NCBI GenBank assembly: GCA_017387565.1
Contig: JAFOEY010000019.1
Coordinates: 1-64,000 of the forward strand
From: Lachnospiraceae bacterium
GTDB taxonomy: Bacteria > Bacillota > Clostridia > Lachnospirales > Lachnospiraceae
Length of the DNA stretch: 64,000 bases
Reading direction: 5' to 3'
In this document: positions 44,058-53,172 of the stretch, piece after piece
How the letters are laid out: each line of letters begins with the position of its first letter
How positions within the stretch are numbered: the first letter of the stretch is position 1
Notes under the pieces: generated by a model
What the model was told of the DNA's origin: nothing
Databases searched by the model: none
The model's input: the letters and a program-made list of their open reading frames with translations, nothing else
Program-made: the position numbers and the translations under genes

Positions 44058-45659
44058 ATGTCAGAACAATTTATTTCTATTTTGGGAATTATCATTCCTA
44101 TCGTTGTTGTTATTTTTTTAGTACTTTTTTTGTTAGCTACAGGTTATGTAAAAGCCAGCCCGGATACCGCATATATTATTTCGGGTCTTAGAAAACAACC
44201 GAAGGTACTGATTGGTAAAGCCGGAATCAAGATTCCGTTTTTTGAAAAGAAAGATGAATTAAATCTTCAGTTGATTCCGATTGATGTAAAAACATCAAGT
44301 GCAGTTCCGACCGCGGATTATATCAATATCAAAGTGGACGCGGCTGTCAATGTTAAAATCAGTGACAATGAAGATCGACTTGCTTTGGCAGCACAGAACT
44401 TCTTAAATAAAACCACGGAATACATCGCTCAGGTTGCCAGAGAAGTACTCGAAGGTAATATGCGTGAGATTGTCGGAAAAATGAATTTGGAAGAAATGGT
44501 TTCCGATCGTCAGAAATTCGCGAATTTGGTAAAAGAAAATGCCGAACCCGATTTGGCTGCCATGGGTCTTGATATTGTCAGTTTCAACGTTCAGAACTTT
44601 GTGGACGGAAACGGTGTAATTGAAAATCTGGGTGTTGATAACATTGTTAAAATCCAGAAAAATGCTGCCATTTCCAGAGCGGAAAGTGAAAAGGAAATTG
44701 CAAAAGCCCAGGCTTTAGCAAAAAAAGAAGCAAATGATGCACAGGTACAAAGTGAGTTGGAAATTGCCAATGCAAAGGCAAGAGCACAGAAAGAAAAAGC
44801 TGTTGTTCAGGCTGATGCAGACAGAGAATCCAAAGAGGCACAGATCAATGCTGACACCATGATTGCCCAAAAAGAAAATGATCTGGCAATTAAGAAAGCT
44901 GAGTTGCAAAAAGATGCGGATACCAAAAAGGCGATTGCAGATGCCGCATATCAAATCCAGCAGGAGACAGAAAGAAAAACAGTAGAAATAACGACTGCTG
45001 ATGCCAATTTGGCCAGACAGGAAAAGGCAATTACCTTAAAAGAAAAAGAGGTTGAGTTAACAGAGAGAACGCTGGAAGCAACCATTAAGAAACAGGCAGA
45101 GGCAGAAAAATATGCAAAGCAGCAGGCATCTGATGCAAAGCTTTATGAGATTCAGAGAGATTCAGAAGCGCAGTTATTTGAACGTCAGAAAAATGCAGAA
45201 GCAGAAAAGTTTGAAAGAGAAAAAGAGGCAGAAGCCATGAAGGCTACAGCCGAAGCTCAGAAATATGCAATGGAACAGGAAGCAGAAGGTATTCGGGCAA
45301 AAGGTCTTGCAGAAGCCGAAGCAATTCGTGCCAAAGCATTGGCTGAGGCCGAAGGTATTCAGAAGAAGGCAGAGGCTATGAAACAAATGGGCGAAGCTGC
45401 TATTTTGGAAATGTACTTCAATGCAATGCCTGAAATTGCCAAGAATGTTGCCGAACCTCTTTCTAAAGTTGATAAGATTACAATGTATGGAGATGGAAAT
45501 TCAGCAAAACTGATGAAAGACATTATGGGAACCATGACACAGGTAACAGATGGTTTGAAAGAATCCACAGGTGTAGATTTAGCATCTGTACTTGCCGGTT
45601 TTGTAGGCGGAAAGTTAGCAGATGTAAACAATAATACTGTGGAAAAAGAACAGTCATAA
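44058..45659 (+). CDS. Flotillin-like SPFH protein
   Basis: A 533-residue membrane-scaffold protein. The N-terminal hydrophobic hairpin (residues about 6-30) anchors it; the SPFH/PHB domain spans about 30-200 (YVKASPDTAYIISG, PTADYINIKVDAAV, EVLEGNMREIVGKMNLE). Residues about 200-460 are a long Ala/Glu/Lys-rich coiled coil with Glu-Ala repeats (AEAEKFEREKEAEAM), and the C-terminus is Gly/Met-rich. It resembles FloT/YuaG, which organizes functional membrane microdomains. No NfeD partner is adjacent. GAGGAGAAGGG precedes the ATG. Confidence 0.92.
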   Translation: MSEQFISILGIIIPIVVVIFLVLFLLATGYVKASPDTAYIISGLRKQPKVLIGKAGIKIPFFEKKDELNLQLIPIDVKTSSAVPTADYINIKVDAAVNVKISDNEDRLALAAQNFLNKTTEYIAQVAREVLEGNMREIVGKMNLEEMVSDRQKFANLVKENAEPDLAAMGLDIVSFNVQNFVDGNGVIENLGVDNIVKIQKNAAISRAESEKEIAKAQALAKKEANDAQVQSELEIANAKARAQKEKAVVQADADRESKEAQINADTMIAQKENDLAIKKAELQKDADTKKAIADAAYQIQQETERKTVEITTADANLARQEKAITLKEKEVELTERTLEATIKKQAEAEKYAKQQASDAKLYEIQRDSEAQLFERQKNAEAEKFEREKEAEAMKATAEAQKYAMEQEAEGIRAKGLAEAEAIRAKALAEAEGIQKKAEAMKQMGEAAILEMYFNAMPEIAKNVAEPLSKVDKITMYGDGNSAKLMKDIMGTMTQVTDGLKESTGVDLASVLAGFVGGKLADVNNNTVEKEQS

Positions 45660-45774
45660 CGTAAAAAACTCTCCTGATATATGCAATTGAAAGATTGCAA
45701 AAAAGAAGCCATTGTCGGGCGGATAAAACTGCTGGCAGTGGCTTTTGTTTGTCCGGTGCACAGTGAATGTTGGA

Positions 45775-46269
45775 TTATTCAAGAATATCGGCGCCTAATT
45801 TGCCGGCAGCGATAGTTTTGTCCAGCCAGAGCTGTAAGGCGCTTGCGCACATGGAAATGCTGTTTAACTGGTTTCGGATACGTTTGAAATCTTCGTACTC
45901 ATCTTCAGTGATCTCGCCGTCAACCGAAATGTCAACCATACGATCTTTTTCTTTGCTGATTGCGTTGAGACCGGATAACAGCTCTAAAACAATTTGGGAC
46001 AGATCTTTGGCTTTTACTTCCGGAATATATTTTTGCCCGATCGGACATTCGTGCGAACAAAAGTAGTTGCATAGTTCCGGCATTTTATAGGCATCCGCCA
46101 TGACCAGAATTTCATCCGGATGGGGAAGTGACTTTTCGCTTTCGATCTTTTCAATCCGATCCGGCGAAATGAATTCCATAAGTTCACTTGCTTTATCCCT
46201 TGTCAGATTTTGCTCCTCGCGAAAAATCTGATAAATATTTTTATTTTCTTTTGTGGATTTCTTGCCCAT
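45775..46269 (-). CDS. XRE-like helix-turn-helix protein with Cys motif
   Basis: A 164-residue protein with an XRE-type HTH (about 12-62: NIYQIFREEQNLTRDKASEL, RIEKIESEKSLPHPDEI), a short Cys segment (LCNYFCSHECPIGQ) that may bind a metal, and a helical C-terminal part (about 90-160). It converges with the flotillin gene and is divergent from pspC. The product type occurs widely in Lachnospiraceae; its function is unknown. Confidence 0.72.
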   Translation of the reverse strand: MGKKSTKENKNIYQIFREEQNLTRDKASELMEFISPDRIEKIESEKSLPHPDEILVMADAYKMPELCNYFCSHECPIGQKYIPEVKAKDLSQIVLELLSGLNAISKEKDRMVDISVDGEITEDEYEDFKRIRNQLNSISMCASALQLWLDKTIAAGKLGADILE

Positions 46270-46604
46270 GATAAGCCTCTTTCATGCATAATTGATACAA
46301 TTGAACCATTCTTATGCCATAATTTGCTAAATAAGAAAAATACGTTTGTATAATTTGCGATTTTTACTGTTTATATAATACTGGTATTATTATAGAATAG
46401 ATTTATCTGAAGGGGAATAAAAAAATAAAAATAGTGAAAACCAAAATCAGAAAGGTTGAAAACAAAATCAGAAATGGTTGAAAATAAAGTTGATCAAAGT
46501 TTTGAATAATAAAGATAATTTAGAAGCACAATCAAATTTTCAAATTATCATAGTGTTAATCATAATTAGAATTCAAAACAAAAAGCAGCGAAAGGATGAG
46601 AAAC
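46270..46604. promoter_or_regulatory. Divergent AT-rich control region
   Basis: No gene is seen. Two near-identical A-rich direct repeats (AAAATCAGAAAxGGTTGAAAA) lie at about 46443-46488. Possible -10 boxes TATAAT occur near 46350 and 46375 (TTTATATAATACTGG). It separates the minus-strand XRE-like gene from pspC. Confidence 0.4.
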
Positions 46605-46835
46605 ATGAATAAAAAATTATACAGAAGTAACACACAGAAAATGTTGACAGGCGTTTGCGGAGGGATTGCAGAATACTTTAATACGGATGTCAGCCTGGTT
46701 CGATTGATTACGTTGATACTTTGTGTGGCATTTGGACCGGGGATCCTGATTTATATTGCAGCAGCATTTATTATTCCGGATAGAGAAGATGGGGATGTAT
46801 ATGATGCGGATTATAGGGATTATGAAGGAAAATAA
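46605..46835 (+). CDS. PspC-domain membrane protein
   Basis: A 76-residue protein comprising one PspC domain: KLYRSNTQKMLTGVCGGIAEY followed by a hydrophobic helix (LITLILCVAFGPGILIYIAAAF) and an acidic tail (DREDGDVYDADYRDY). PspC proteins take part in envelope stress responses. The ATG at 46605 is preferred because AAAGGA lies 8 nt upstream; the ATG at 46596 overlaps that site. A two-component system follows, which would fit envelope-stress sensing, but this link is inferred from position. Confidence 0.85.
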   Translation: MNKKLYRSNTQKMLTGVCGGIAEYFNTDVSLVRLITLILCVAFGPGILIYIAAAFIIPDREDGDVYDADYRDYEGK

Positions 46836-46986
46836 AGATTTGGTTAAGCAGATAAGAGAATAATAAATATCTGATGATTGAAACAGATAACAGGATTGAT
46901 TTTAAACAAATCTTAACAATTTACGTTCTTGGAACTTAATATTTAATCGATTATGATAGATAATGTGATCACAATCGAAAACAAAA

Positions 46987-47032
46987 TAAAGATTTGACGG
47001 ACAAAGTTCTGCCAAATCTTGTTTTGGTTTTT
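46987..47032 (+). terminator. Terminator-like hairpin in the leader of the second response regulator
   Basis: AAGATTTG pairs with CAAATCTT around ACGGACAAAGTTCTGC, followed by GTTTTGGTTTTT. It could end the pspC transcript or attenuate the downstream operon. Confidence 0.6.
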
Positions 47033-47065
47033 GACCTTACCAATTGGAAAAGCGAGGATAAAGAC

Positions 47066-47779
47066 ATGTATTGTATTTTAGTGTGCGACGATGAAAAGGA
47101 TATTGTATCTGCATTGGAGATTTATTTGAAGGGTGAAGGATACGATGTTGCAGTTGCATATAACGGAGAGGAAGCGTTGGAACAGCTTAAGAAAAGAGAG
47201 ATACATCTGGTACTTTTGGATTATATGATGCCGGTTATGGATGGTATGAAGACGATTACCGAAATCCGGAAAAGGAGTAATGTGCCGGTTATATTTTTGA
47301 CGGCAAAAAGCGAGGATACCGATAAAATCGTTGGACTGAATATCGGAGCGGATGATTATGTGACCAAGCCTTTTAATCCGGTAGAATTGCTGGCGCGTGT
47401 AAAATCGCAATTGCGTCGTTATATGCAGCTTGGGTCGATTACCGGTGCGACTGCGGATGAGCAAAACGATATTCTGCGTGTGGGACCGTTGATGTTAAAT
47501 AATCTTTCCAAGGAAGCATTTTTAGATGGAGAACTTTTGACACTCACAAAAACCGAGTACGATATTTTAGAGCTGCTTATGCGTCATCCCGGACAGGTTT
47601 TTTCTCCCAGGGATATTTATACCAAGGTATGGGATGAAATCTCCATTGGCAATGAAAGTACCGTTGCAGTACATATCAGACATTTGCGTGAAAAAATTGA
47701 AATTGATCCTGCAAATCCCCGTTTTGTAAAAGTTGTATGGGGAAGAGGCTATAAGTTGGAAAACGGATGGCAGAAATAA
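47066..47779 (+). CDS. OmpR/PhoB-family response regulator
   Basis: A 237-residue regulator. The receiver domain has ILVCDDEKDIV, Asp52 in LVLLDYMMPVMDG and Lys in DDYVTKPFNP; the winged helix has LTKTEYDILELLMRHPG and STVAVHIRHLREKIE. The start at 47066 follows GAGGATA and begins at the receiver domain; the frame extends upstream to 46994 through a terminator-like hairpin, which makes the longer start unlikely. The kinase gene begins 14 nt after the stop. Regulon unknown; similar pairs in Firmicutes respond to envelope or antibiotic stress. Confidence 0.92.
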   Translation: MYCILVCDDEKDIVSALEIYLKGEGYDVAVAYNGEEALEQLKKREIHLVLLDYMMPVMDGMKTITEIRKRSNVPVIFLTAKSEDTDKIVGLNIGADDYVTKPFNPVELLARVKSQLRRYMQLGSITGATADEQNDILRVGPLMLNNLSKEAFLDGELLTLTKTEYDILELLMRHPGQVFSPRDIYTKVWDEISIGNESTVAVHIRHLREKIEIDPANPRFVKVVWGRGYKLENGWQK

Positions 47780-47793
47780 GGAGATTGTTAAGC

Positions 47794-50142
47794 ATGGAAG
47801 AAACAACCAATCGTCAGGAAGAAATGGAACAAAACGAAAAGACCGTTTCCGAAGAAACGGATGATACAAAAGATGCGGAAGTAAGTAATACAGAAACAAG
47901 AGATACAGAAACAAGAGATACAGAAACAAGAGATACAGAAACAAGAGATACAGAAACAAAAGATGCTGAAAAAAATAAGGTTGCTAAAATGAGTATAAAA
48001 GAAAAAAATATAGGGAAAAAAGTGACAGAAACAACGGAAATAAACAGAGAAAAGAAAAGTAAAATAAAAAAAGAAACCAAAGATAACAATGAGGATAAAT
48101 CTGCAAAAGAGAAAAAAAGAATTTTAAAAAAACAAACCAAAGTCATGCTTGTTCTGTCTGTTATCAGTCTGATTTTGACCATTGTTTTGGGTGTTGCGAT
48201 ATCATTTATGGCTGATAGCGGTGTGATTGGCAGCTATGGGCGAGAAGTGATGTTAGAAAAGCAGAACGAACTGTTGCTGGATAGGTATTCTATCTGGGCA
48301 CTTTCAGATGCTGACCGCAATTACAATATGGATTCGATTAAAAAAACTAATTTGCATTTAGGTGTAATTGTTAGTAAAGAGCCGAATATTGAGACGGCTG
48401 ATATGGCAGATTTAGATAATTATACGGTTCAAAACTTTGATGATAAGTTTGACATTAATCAGACCCATATTTTTCAGACGTATATTGACAAAGGAACCAG
48501 CTTTGGCTATGACATGAGCAATATTTGGGGCTATGCGCGTATTTGGCATGACTGGGAAGAAACGGTTTCTTATGAGGAAATACCGCTTCAGGCATTTTAT
48601 TATGACTGGATGACCAATAAGTTGTATATAGAAGCAGGTGATTGTCTATATCAGTATGACGGAATATATGGGGTATCCGGTGAGGATGAATTAACCTATG
48701 ATTCGACACAAGGGCTGATGCCTTATATGAACAGTAAAACGCATGATGAATGGAATGAGCCTTATTTACTGGTTGAGTTGCCGGATTATATGTATCAGAT
48801 CCAGTTGGGAGAGATTCAGATTATCGATGATTTTGAATTGAATGAAAAAGAAGTCTCTAAGCATAGTATTACCAATATTGATGCGGGCTGTATATCTGTT
48901 CGAAAGAGTGAACAGATTGACAACGAAAAAACATATTACTATGTGGTTACTTATCTGAACGATCCGCTGGTTTCAAATGGAGAAACACTGTGGAATAACA
49001 AAGACCTGTTTATACAGATGGATGTTGTCTATAATTTCCTGTATAACTGGAAATATGTATTGATTGCGTTATTTGCAATTTCAGTGACCGTACTGTGCAT
49101 ATGTGCATGCTACTGGTGTGTTCGTGTGTTTATTTTTGTATGGCATATGTTCGGACGTATTCTTCTTATGTGGAAACTGGCACTGATTTTGATTGCCGGC
49201 TTCTGGATGCTGATGGTTTTAGTGCTTTCCGGAGACGGAGGTGCGGCGCTGTTGATGTTGTTTTATACATTTGTTTTCTGTCCGTTCATTCTTTATATCG
49301 GTTGGGAATACCGCAAACAGGCAAAGGCGTGCTCTGATTTAGCAAAGGGTAACGTTGATGCAAAAGTAGACACGAAGCATATGATCTGGGATCTGAAAAC
49401 ACAGGGAGAGAATATCAATGCAATTGCTGACAGTATAAATCTCGCAGTGGAAGAGCGGATGAAGTCCGAGCGCATGAAAGCGGAGTTGATTACCAATGTT
49501 TCCCATGATATCAAAACGCCTCTGACCTCTATTATCAATTATGTTGATTTACTAAGTAAGGAAGAAATAGAAAGCGAAAAAGCAAAGGAATATATCGAGG
49601 TGTTGAGCCGTCAGTCCGATAAACTTAAAAGGCTGATTGTGGATTTGATTGAGGCGTCCAAAGCCTCAACCGGCAATCTGGAAATCCACGCAGAAGAAAT
49701 TGATGTACGCATGGCACTTTTGCAGGTAACCGGAGAGTATGAAGAAAAACTGCAGCAGGCAGGCGTGGAGCTTTTGCTTCATATACCGGAAGAAGGAATC
49801 ATGATTCAGGCAGACGGAAGATATCTGTTCCGGATCTTTGACAATCTGATGACAAATATCAAAAAGTATTCCCTGAATCATACCAGAGCTTACATTGATT
49901 TAAAAACCGAGAGACAGGATGTCCTGATTATCTTTAAAAACATATCCAAGGATGTATTAAATGTCAGCGGAGAAGAATTTACCGAACGATTTTACCGGGG
50001 AGATGCATCCCGCAATACGGAAGGAAACGGTCTTGGACTGGCAATTGTAAAGAGCCTTGTTGAACTGATGAACGGAAGTATTCGCGTTATCGTGGATGGT
50101 GATCTGTTTAAGGTGGAAATTCGATTTCCGAAACTGAGCTGA
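47794..50142 (+). CDS. Large membrane histidine kinase with repetitive N-terminal tail
   Basis: A 782-residue kinase. Residues 1-115 are a highly charged cytoplasmic tail containing five DTETR/K repeats (about 33-56). TM1 is at about 119-141, followed by an extracytoplasmic region to about 410, then about three TM helices (410-500), a HAMP-like linker, HisKA with His571 in NVSHDIKTPLTS and a HATPase domain (FDNLMTNIKKY; GNGLGLAIVKS). The D-x-G-x-G box is degenerate (the region reads LIIFKNISKDVLN), as in some cell-envelope kinases. It pairs with the regulator upstream. AAGGAG precedes the ATG. Confidence 0.9.
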   Translation: MEETTNRQEEMEQNEKTVSEETDDTKDAEVSNTETRDTETRDTETRDTETRDTETKDAEKNKVAKMSIKEKNIGKKVTETTEINREKKSKIKKETKDNNEDKSAKEKKRILKKQTKVMLVLSVISLILTIVLGVAISFMADSGVIGSYGREVMLEKQNELLLDRYSIWALSDADRNYNMDSIKKTNLHLGVIVSKEPNIETADMADLDNYTVQNFDDKFDINQTHIFQTYIDKGTSFGYDMSNIWGYARIWHDWEETVSYEEIPLQAFYYDWMTNKLYIEAGDCLYQYDGIYGVSGEDELTYDSTQGLMPYMNSKTHDEWNEPYLLVELPDYMYQIQLGEIQIIDDFELNEKEVSKHSITNIDAGCISVRKSEQIDNEKTYYYVVTYLNDPLVSNGETLWNNKDLFIQMDVVYNFLYNWKYVLIALFAISVTVLCICACYWCVRVFIFVWHMFGRILLMWKLALILIAGFWMLMVLVLSGDGGAALLMLFYTFVFCPFILYIGWEYRKQAKACSDLAKGNVDAKVDTKHMIWDLKTQGENINAIADSINLAVEERMKSERMKAELITNVSHDIKTPLTSIINYVDLLSKEEIESEKAKEYIEVLSRQSDKLKRLIVDLIEASKASTGNLEIHAEEIDVRMALLQVTGEYEEKLQQAGVELLLHIPEEGIMIQADGRYLFRIFDNLMTNIKKYSLNHTRAYIDLKTERQDVLIIFKNISKDVLNVSGEEFTERFYRGDASRNTEGNGLGLAIVKSLVELMNGSIRVIVDGDLFKVEIRFPKLS
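47889..47963 (+). repeat. Five 15-bp in-frame repeats in the kinase gene
   Basis: The unit ATACAGAAACAAGAG occurs at 47889, 47904, 47919, 47934 and 47949; the last copy has one substitution. Four copies are identical, so the tract is a recent slippage product that adds or removes five residues per unit. Confidence 0.9.
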
Positions 50143-50376
50143 TTGTCTAAGAATGATATTTATCAAAACGGAATTGATTTTTTGGAATTGATTTATTTTA
50201 TCAAAATAGAATTGATTTCCCAAAATGATTATTCTGAATTGAGATACTGAAAGAATGTAGTAAATTTTGTGAAAATTTCATAATAAAAATGTTCGTAACA
50301 TGGTAGTTTGCATGCTATACTGAAACTGTATCAATAATCGAAAACGATATGCTAAGACAGCGGAGTGGAGATTACT

Positions 50377-51015
50377 ATGAATAAAAGAGCGGATTTATAC
50401 GATGCAGATGAATTGTATTCTTTCATAGAAGGTGTTGCGACAGAACATGACATGAAACAGACCTTGATTGCACTGCCTCTTATGAAAGAACTTCATAAGG
50501 GGCAGTTTCGTTCCGGAAAAGATAAAAAGCCATATATTGTTCATCCTATGATGGTTGCAAAACATGCCTGTGCATTGAATTTATTGGATGATGAACTGAT
50601 TGCGGCTATCTTATTGCATGATGTGATTGAGGATTGTCAGGTTACGATAGAAGAATTGAATGTAAATGACAATGTAAAAGAGATGGTTCTGCTGGTCAGC
50701 TTTTTTAAACGGCCGGAATTGACAAACGAAGAGGCAAAGGCACACTATTTTAAAAAGATAGCGGAACATAAAAAGGCTGCTCTGTTGAAGGTACTTGACC
50801 GGTGCAATAATGTCAGTACCATGGGAGAAACCTTTGAAGAAAAAAGGCTGCGCAATTATATTGCGGAAACGGAAAACCATATTTTCCCTTTAATTGATAT
50901 GCTTTTGCGCGAATGTCCGGAATACCGGGATGCGGCATTCCTTGTCCGTTATCAGATTGTCAGTATGTTAGAGACTATCAAACGTTTTTTGCCGGATATG
51001 GAAAGTATATGCTAA
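50377..51015 (+). CDS. HD-domain phosphohydrolase (RelA/SpoT-like)
   Basis: A 212-residue protein that resembles the hydrolase half of RelA/SpoT enzymes: HKGQFRSGKDKKPYIVHPMM, the metal-binding HD pair in ILLHDVIEDC, and the later LLKVLDRCNNVSTM. The synthetase and TGS/ACT domains are absent, so it may be a small alarmone hydrolase or an HD nucleotide phosphohydrolase. The ATG at 50377 follows GTGGAG; a GTG at 50365 is in frame but overlaps that site. No partner gene is evident. Confidence 0.85.
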   Translation: MNKRADLYDADELYSFIEGVATEHDMKQTLIALPLMKELHKGQFRSGKDKKPYIVHPMMVAKHACALNLLDDELIAAILLHDVIEDCQVTIEELNVNDNVKEMVLLVSFFKRPELTNEEAKAHYFKKIAEHKKAALLKVLDRCNNVSTMGETFEEKRLRNYIAETENHIFPLIDMLLRECPEYRDAAFLVRYQIVSMLETIKRFLPDMESIC

Positions 51016-51153
51016 CTTTTTTAATCGGATGAAAGACAATGCAGCGTTTTACATTCTTGTCCGGTTCAGATGATAGATAATGTATCGATTTTGCATTCTT
51101 GTCCGGTTTAAATGATAGATAATAGATAATGCATCTCTTTTGCGATATTGTAA

Positions 51154-52245
51154 TCAAATGAAAGATAACATATTTTTTTTGCAATTTAGTTGAATTTGGT
51201 TTAATTCACCGGCATATTCCCCGTCAACATGAACCGTCATGGCATCTTTTGTATGTATGGTAAGGCTTTCTGTTTTAAAAAAATGAACACAACGTGAATG
51301 GATATGCTTTCCGAAAAAAGCCATAGGCAACAAATAAAATGCCCGTAATGGATGCAGATTAGAAACTACCATGACATCAAACAGTCCGTCATTTCCATCT
51401 GCCATGGGAGCCATTTTAATTCCACCGCCTTCATAAGGCTGAATCATCGTGACAATAAATAATACTTTTTCAAAATGATGGCAGCTCTGATCGGCGAGTG
51501 TAATGTCACAGGAGGTTTGTCTGGCTGATAAAATCTGCTTGACTGCGATTGTAACATAGGAGAGTTTTCCCAAATGAAAACGGTTTAATAAATCTTTGAT
51601 GACAGAGTTGTTTGTTTCTTTGCATACGGCTGCATCCAGGCCGATACCGCAACTGACAGCAAACGCTCTTTTTTTCTTTGCCGGGGATGTTTCATCTGTT
51701 AATAGCCCCAGATCTGTATGCTTATCTTTGGTTATATCAATATTGTTATCGGTATCTTTGTCTGTATTTTTGTTTATACCTTTTTTTATGTCTTTATTTA
51801 TGTCTTTATTTATGCTAATGTCAGTGTAACTAACGATGCCACTGCTTGTTTTTGTTTCCGTATCCATAATCTTATTTTTTGTTAGCCAAACCCGGTAATG
51901 CTTTACAAATTCAATCGGATCAGGAGAAACTTCGAGTGCTCTGGCGAGATCGTTGCTGGAACCTGTCGGAAGATAGGCAATGGCAACATCTGTTCTTGGA
52001 TAAAGTGCGTTGACGGTTTCATTGACTGTTCCGTCACCGCCGAGAACTGCGATTACAGGATTTTTGGTTTTATCTCGGTCAATTCTTTCGAGAATTGTTT
52101 TGACACATTTGCCGGCACCGGATTTTTTTTCGGTAAAAAACACTTCATATACAATATGATTTTTGTTAAATTCATTTTTCAGCAACTCAAAGCGTTTTCT
52201 TCCAAGACCTGATTTTGAGGCCGGATTGACAATAATATATAGCAT
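51154..52245 (-). CDS. Diacylglycerol kinase-family lipid kinase
   Basis: A 363-residue DagK/YegS-type kinase that phosphorylates a lipid alcohol such as diacylglycerol with ATP at the membrane surface. Motifs: YIIVNPASKSGLGRKRFE, LGGDGTVNETVNAL and LPTGSSNDLARAL; a C-terminal beta-sandwich ends the protein. An Asp/Lys/Asn-rich insert with repeated NKDI/NKNTD units (about residues 145-180) is not typical. The start at 52245 follows AGAGAGGAAAA; the open frame further upstream is encoded by 18-bp repeats and a family A fragment and is rejected. Confidence 0.9.
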   Translation of the reverse strand: MLYIIVNPASKSGLGRKRFELLKNEFNKNHIVYEVFFTEKKSGAGKCVKTILERIDRDKTKNPVIAVLGGDGTVNETVNALYPRTDVAIAYLPTGSSNDLARALEVSPDPIEFVKHYRVWLTKNKIMDTETKTSSGIVSYTDISINKDINKDIKKGINKNTDKDTDNNIDITKDKHTDLGLLTDETSPAKKKRAFAVSCGIGLDAAVCKETNNSVIKDLLNRFHLGKLSYVTIAVKQILSARQTSCDITLADQSCHHFEKVLFIVTMIQPYEGGGIKMAPMADGNDGLFDVMVVSNLHPLRAFYLLPMAFFGKHIHSRCVHFFKTESLTIHTKDAMTVHVDGEYAGELNQIQLNCKKNMLSFI

Positions 52246-52263
52246 AAAGTTTTCCTCTCTGTC

Positions 52264-52310
52264 TTTTGTATAATTTATAAGTTTTGTATAATTTATAAGT
52301 TTTGTATAAG
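52264..52310. repeat. 18-bp tandem repeat upstream of the lipid kinase gene
   Basis: TTTTGTATAATTTATAAG occurs at 52264-52281 and 52282-52299, and a partial copy at 52300-52310. The units carry -10-like TATAAT words on the plus strand and lie in the promoter region of the minus-strand kinase gene. Confidence 0.85.
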
Positions 52311-52357
52311 AATTCAGTAAGTGAGTGTGTTTATGACTATATTTATCATAACATTTT

Positions 52358-52381
52358 ATGATACTGGGGTCAAAAGATTGC
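52358..52381. repeat. Family A fragment next to array C2
   Basis: ATGATACTGGGGTCAAAAGA matches one end of family A; the second half of the palindrome is missing. Confidence 0.6.
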
Positions 52382-52429
52382 ATTTTTCATGTTTTGAAGA
52401 TTGTTGTGGGACAAAAATGAATTGAATTT

Positions 52430-52915
52430 GCCAGTCGTACCCCGCTGGCAGATTTCTGCAGGGTAAAAATGAATTGAATTTGCCAGTCGTACCCCGCTGG
52501 CAGATTTCTGCAGGGTAAAAATGAATTGAATTTGCCAGACATACCCCGCTGATAGATTTCTGAGAGGCAAAAAAGAGTTGAATTTGCCAGACATACCCCG
52601 CTGGCAGATTTCTGAGGGGCAAAAATGAATTGAATTTGCCAGACATACCCCGCTGGCAGATTTCTGCGGGGCAAAAATGAGTTGAATTTGCCAGACATAC
52701 CCCGCTGACAGATTTCTGCGGGGTAAAAAAGAGTTGAATTTGCCAGACATACCCCGCTGGCAGATTTCTGAGGGGCAAAAAAGAGTTGAATTTGCCAGAC
52801 ATACCCCGCTGGCAGATTTCTGCGGGGCAAAAAAGAGTTGAATTTGCCAGTCGTACCCCTCTGGCAGATTTCTGCGGGGTAAAAAGAGTTGATTTAGCCA
52901 GTCGTACCCCTCTGC
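52430..52915. repeat. 52-bp-period hairpin array C2 (ten units)
   Basis: TACCCC(G/T)C starts recur at 52438, 52490, 52542, 52594, 52646, 52698, 52750, 52802, 52854 and 52905, so eight successive intervals are exactly 52. Each unit has the 24-bp core CCCCGCTGGCAG...CTGCGGGG and a 28-bp linker such as CAAAAATGAATTGAATTTGC. Linkers are nearly constant, excluding a CRISPR array. All three minus-strand frames are open only because one stop-free unit repeats with period 1 modulo 3. The flanking 52931-53078 is AT-rich without a gene. Confidence 0.93.
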
Positions 52916-53078
52916 AAAAGCAAGATTCACAACAGAATGATCAATAAAAGAATAAAAACAAAAGCGAGATGGATAAAAGAGATACAGTAAAAAGTCTCTA
53001 AGAGATTAATAAATTGTCGGAATGTACATTTAGAACATTAAGAAATTCCCGCGAATGATAGACCGCCACCAAATTATA

Positions 53079-53087
53079 TGATATAAT
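53079..53087 (+). promoter_or_regulatory. glyA extended -10 promoter
   Basis: TGATATAAT is an extended -10 element (TGnTATAAT) about 86 bp upstream of glyA. No good -35 is seen. Confidence 0.6.
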
Positions 53088-53172
53088 TCATCTCAAATGC
53101 AAAAGAAAATGCGAAAGAATGAAACATGTTGATGTTTTATCAGTGCACAAAAAAGGAGCAGGAGGATTATAA

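Noticed and set aside
43876-44121. 81-codon ORF before the flotillin gene
   Set aside because: Overlaps the flotillin start, has no ribosome binding site and follows a terminator directly.
52246-52383. N-terminal extension of the lipid kinase
   Set aside because: Encoded by 18-bp repeats and a repeat fragment; a good ribosome binding site precedes Met at 52245.
52356-52930. Three long overlapping minus-strand ORFs across array C2, with similar ones across array C1
   Set aside because: The 52-bp unit is stop-free and shifts frame by one each time, so all three frames stay open by arithmetic. The peptides are only the array read in rotation, without ribosome binding sites.
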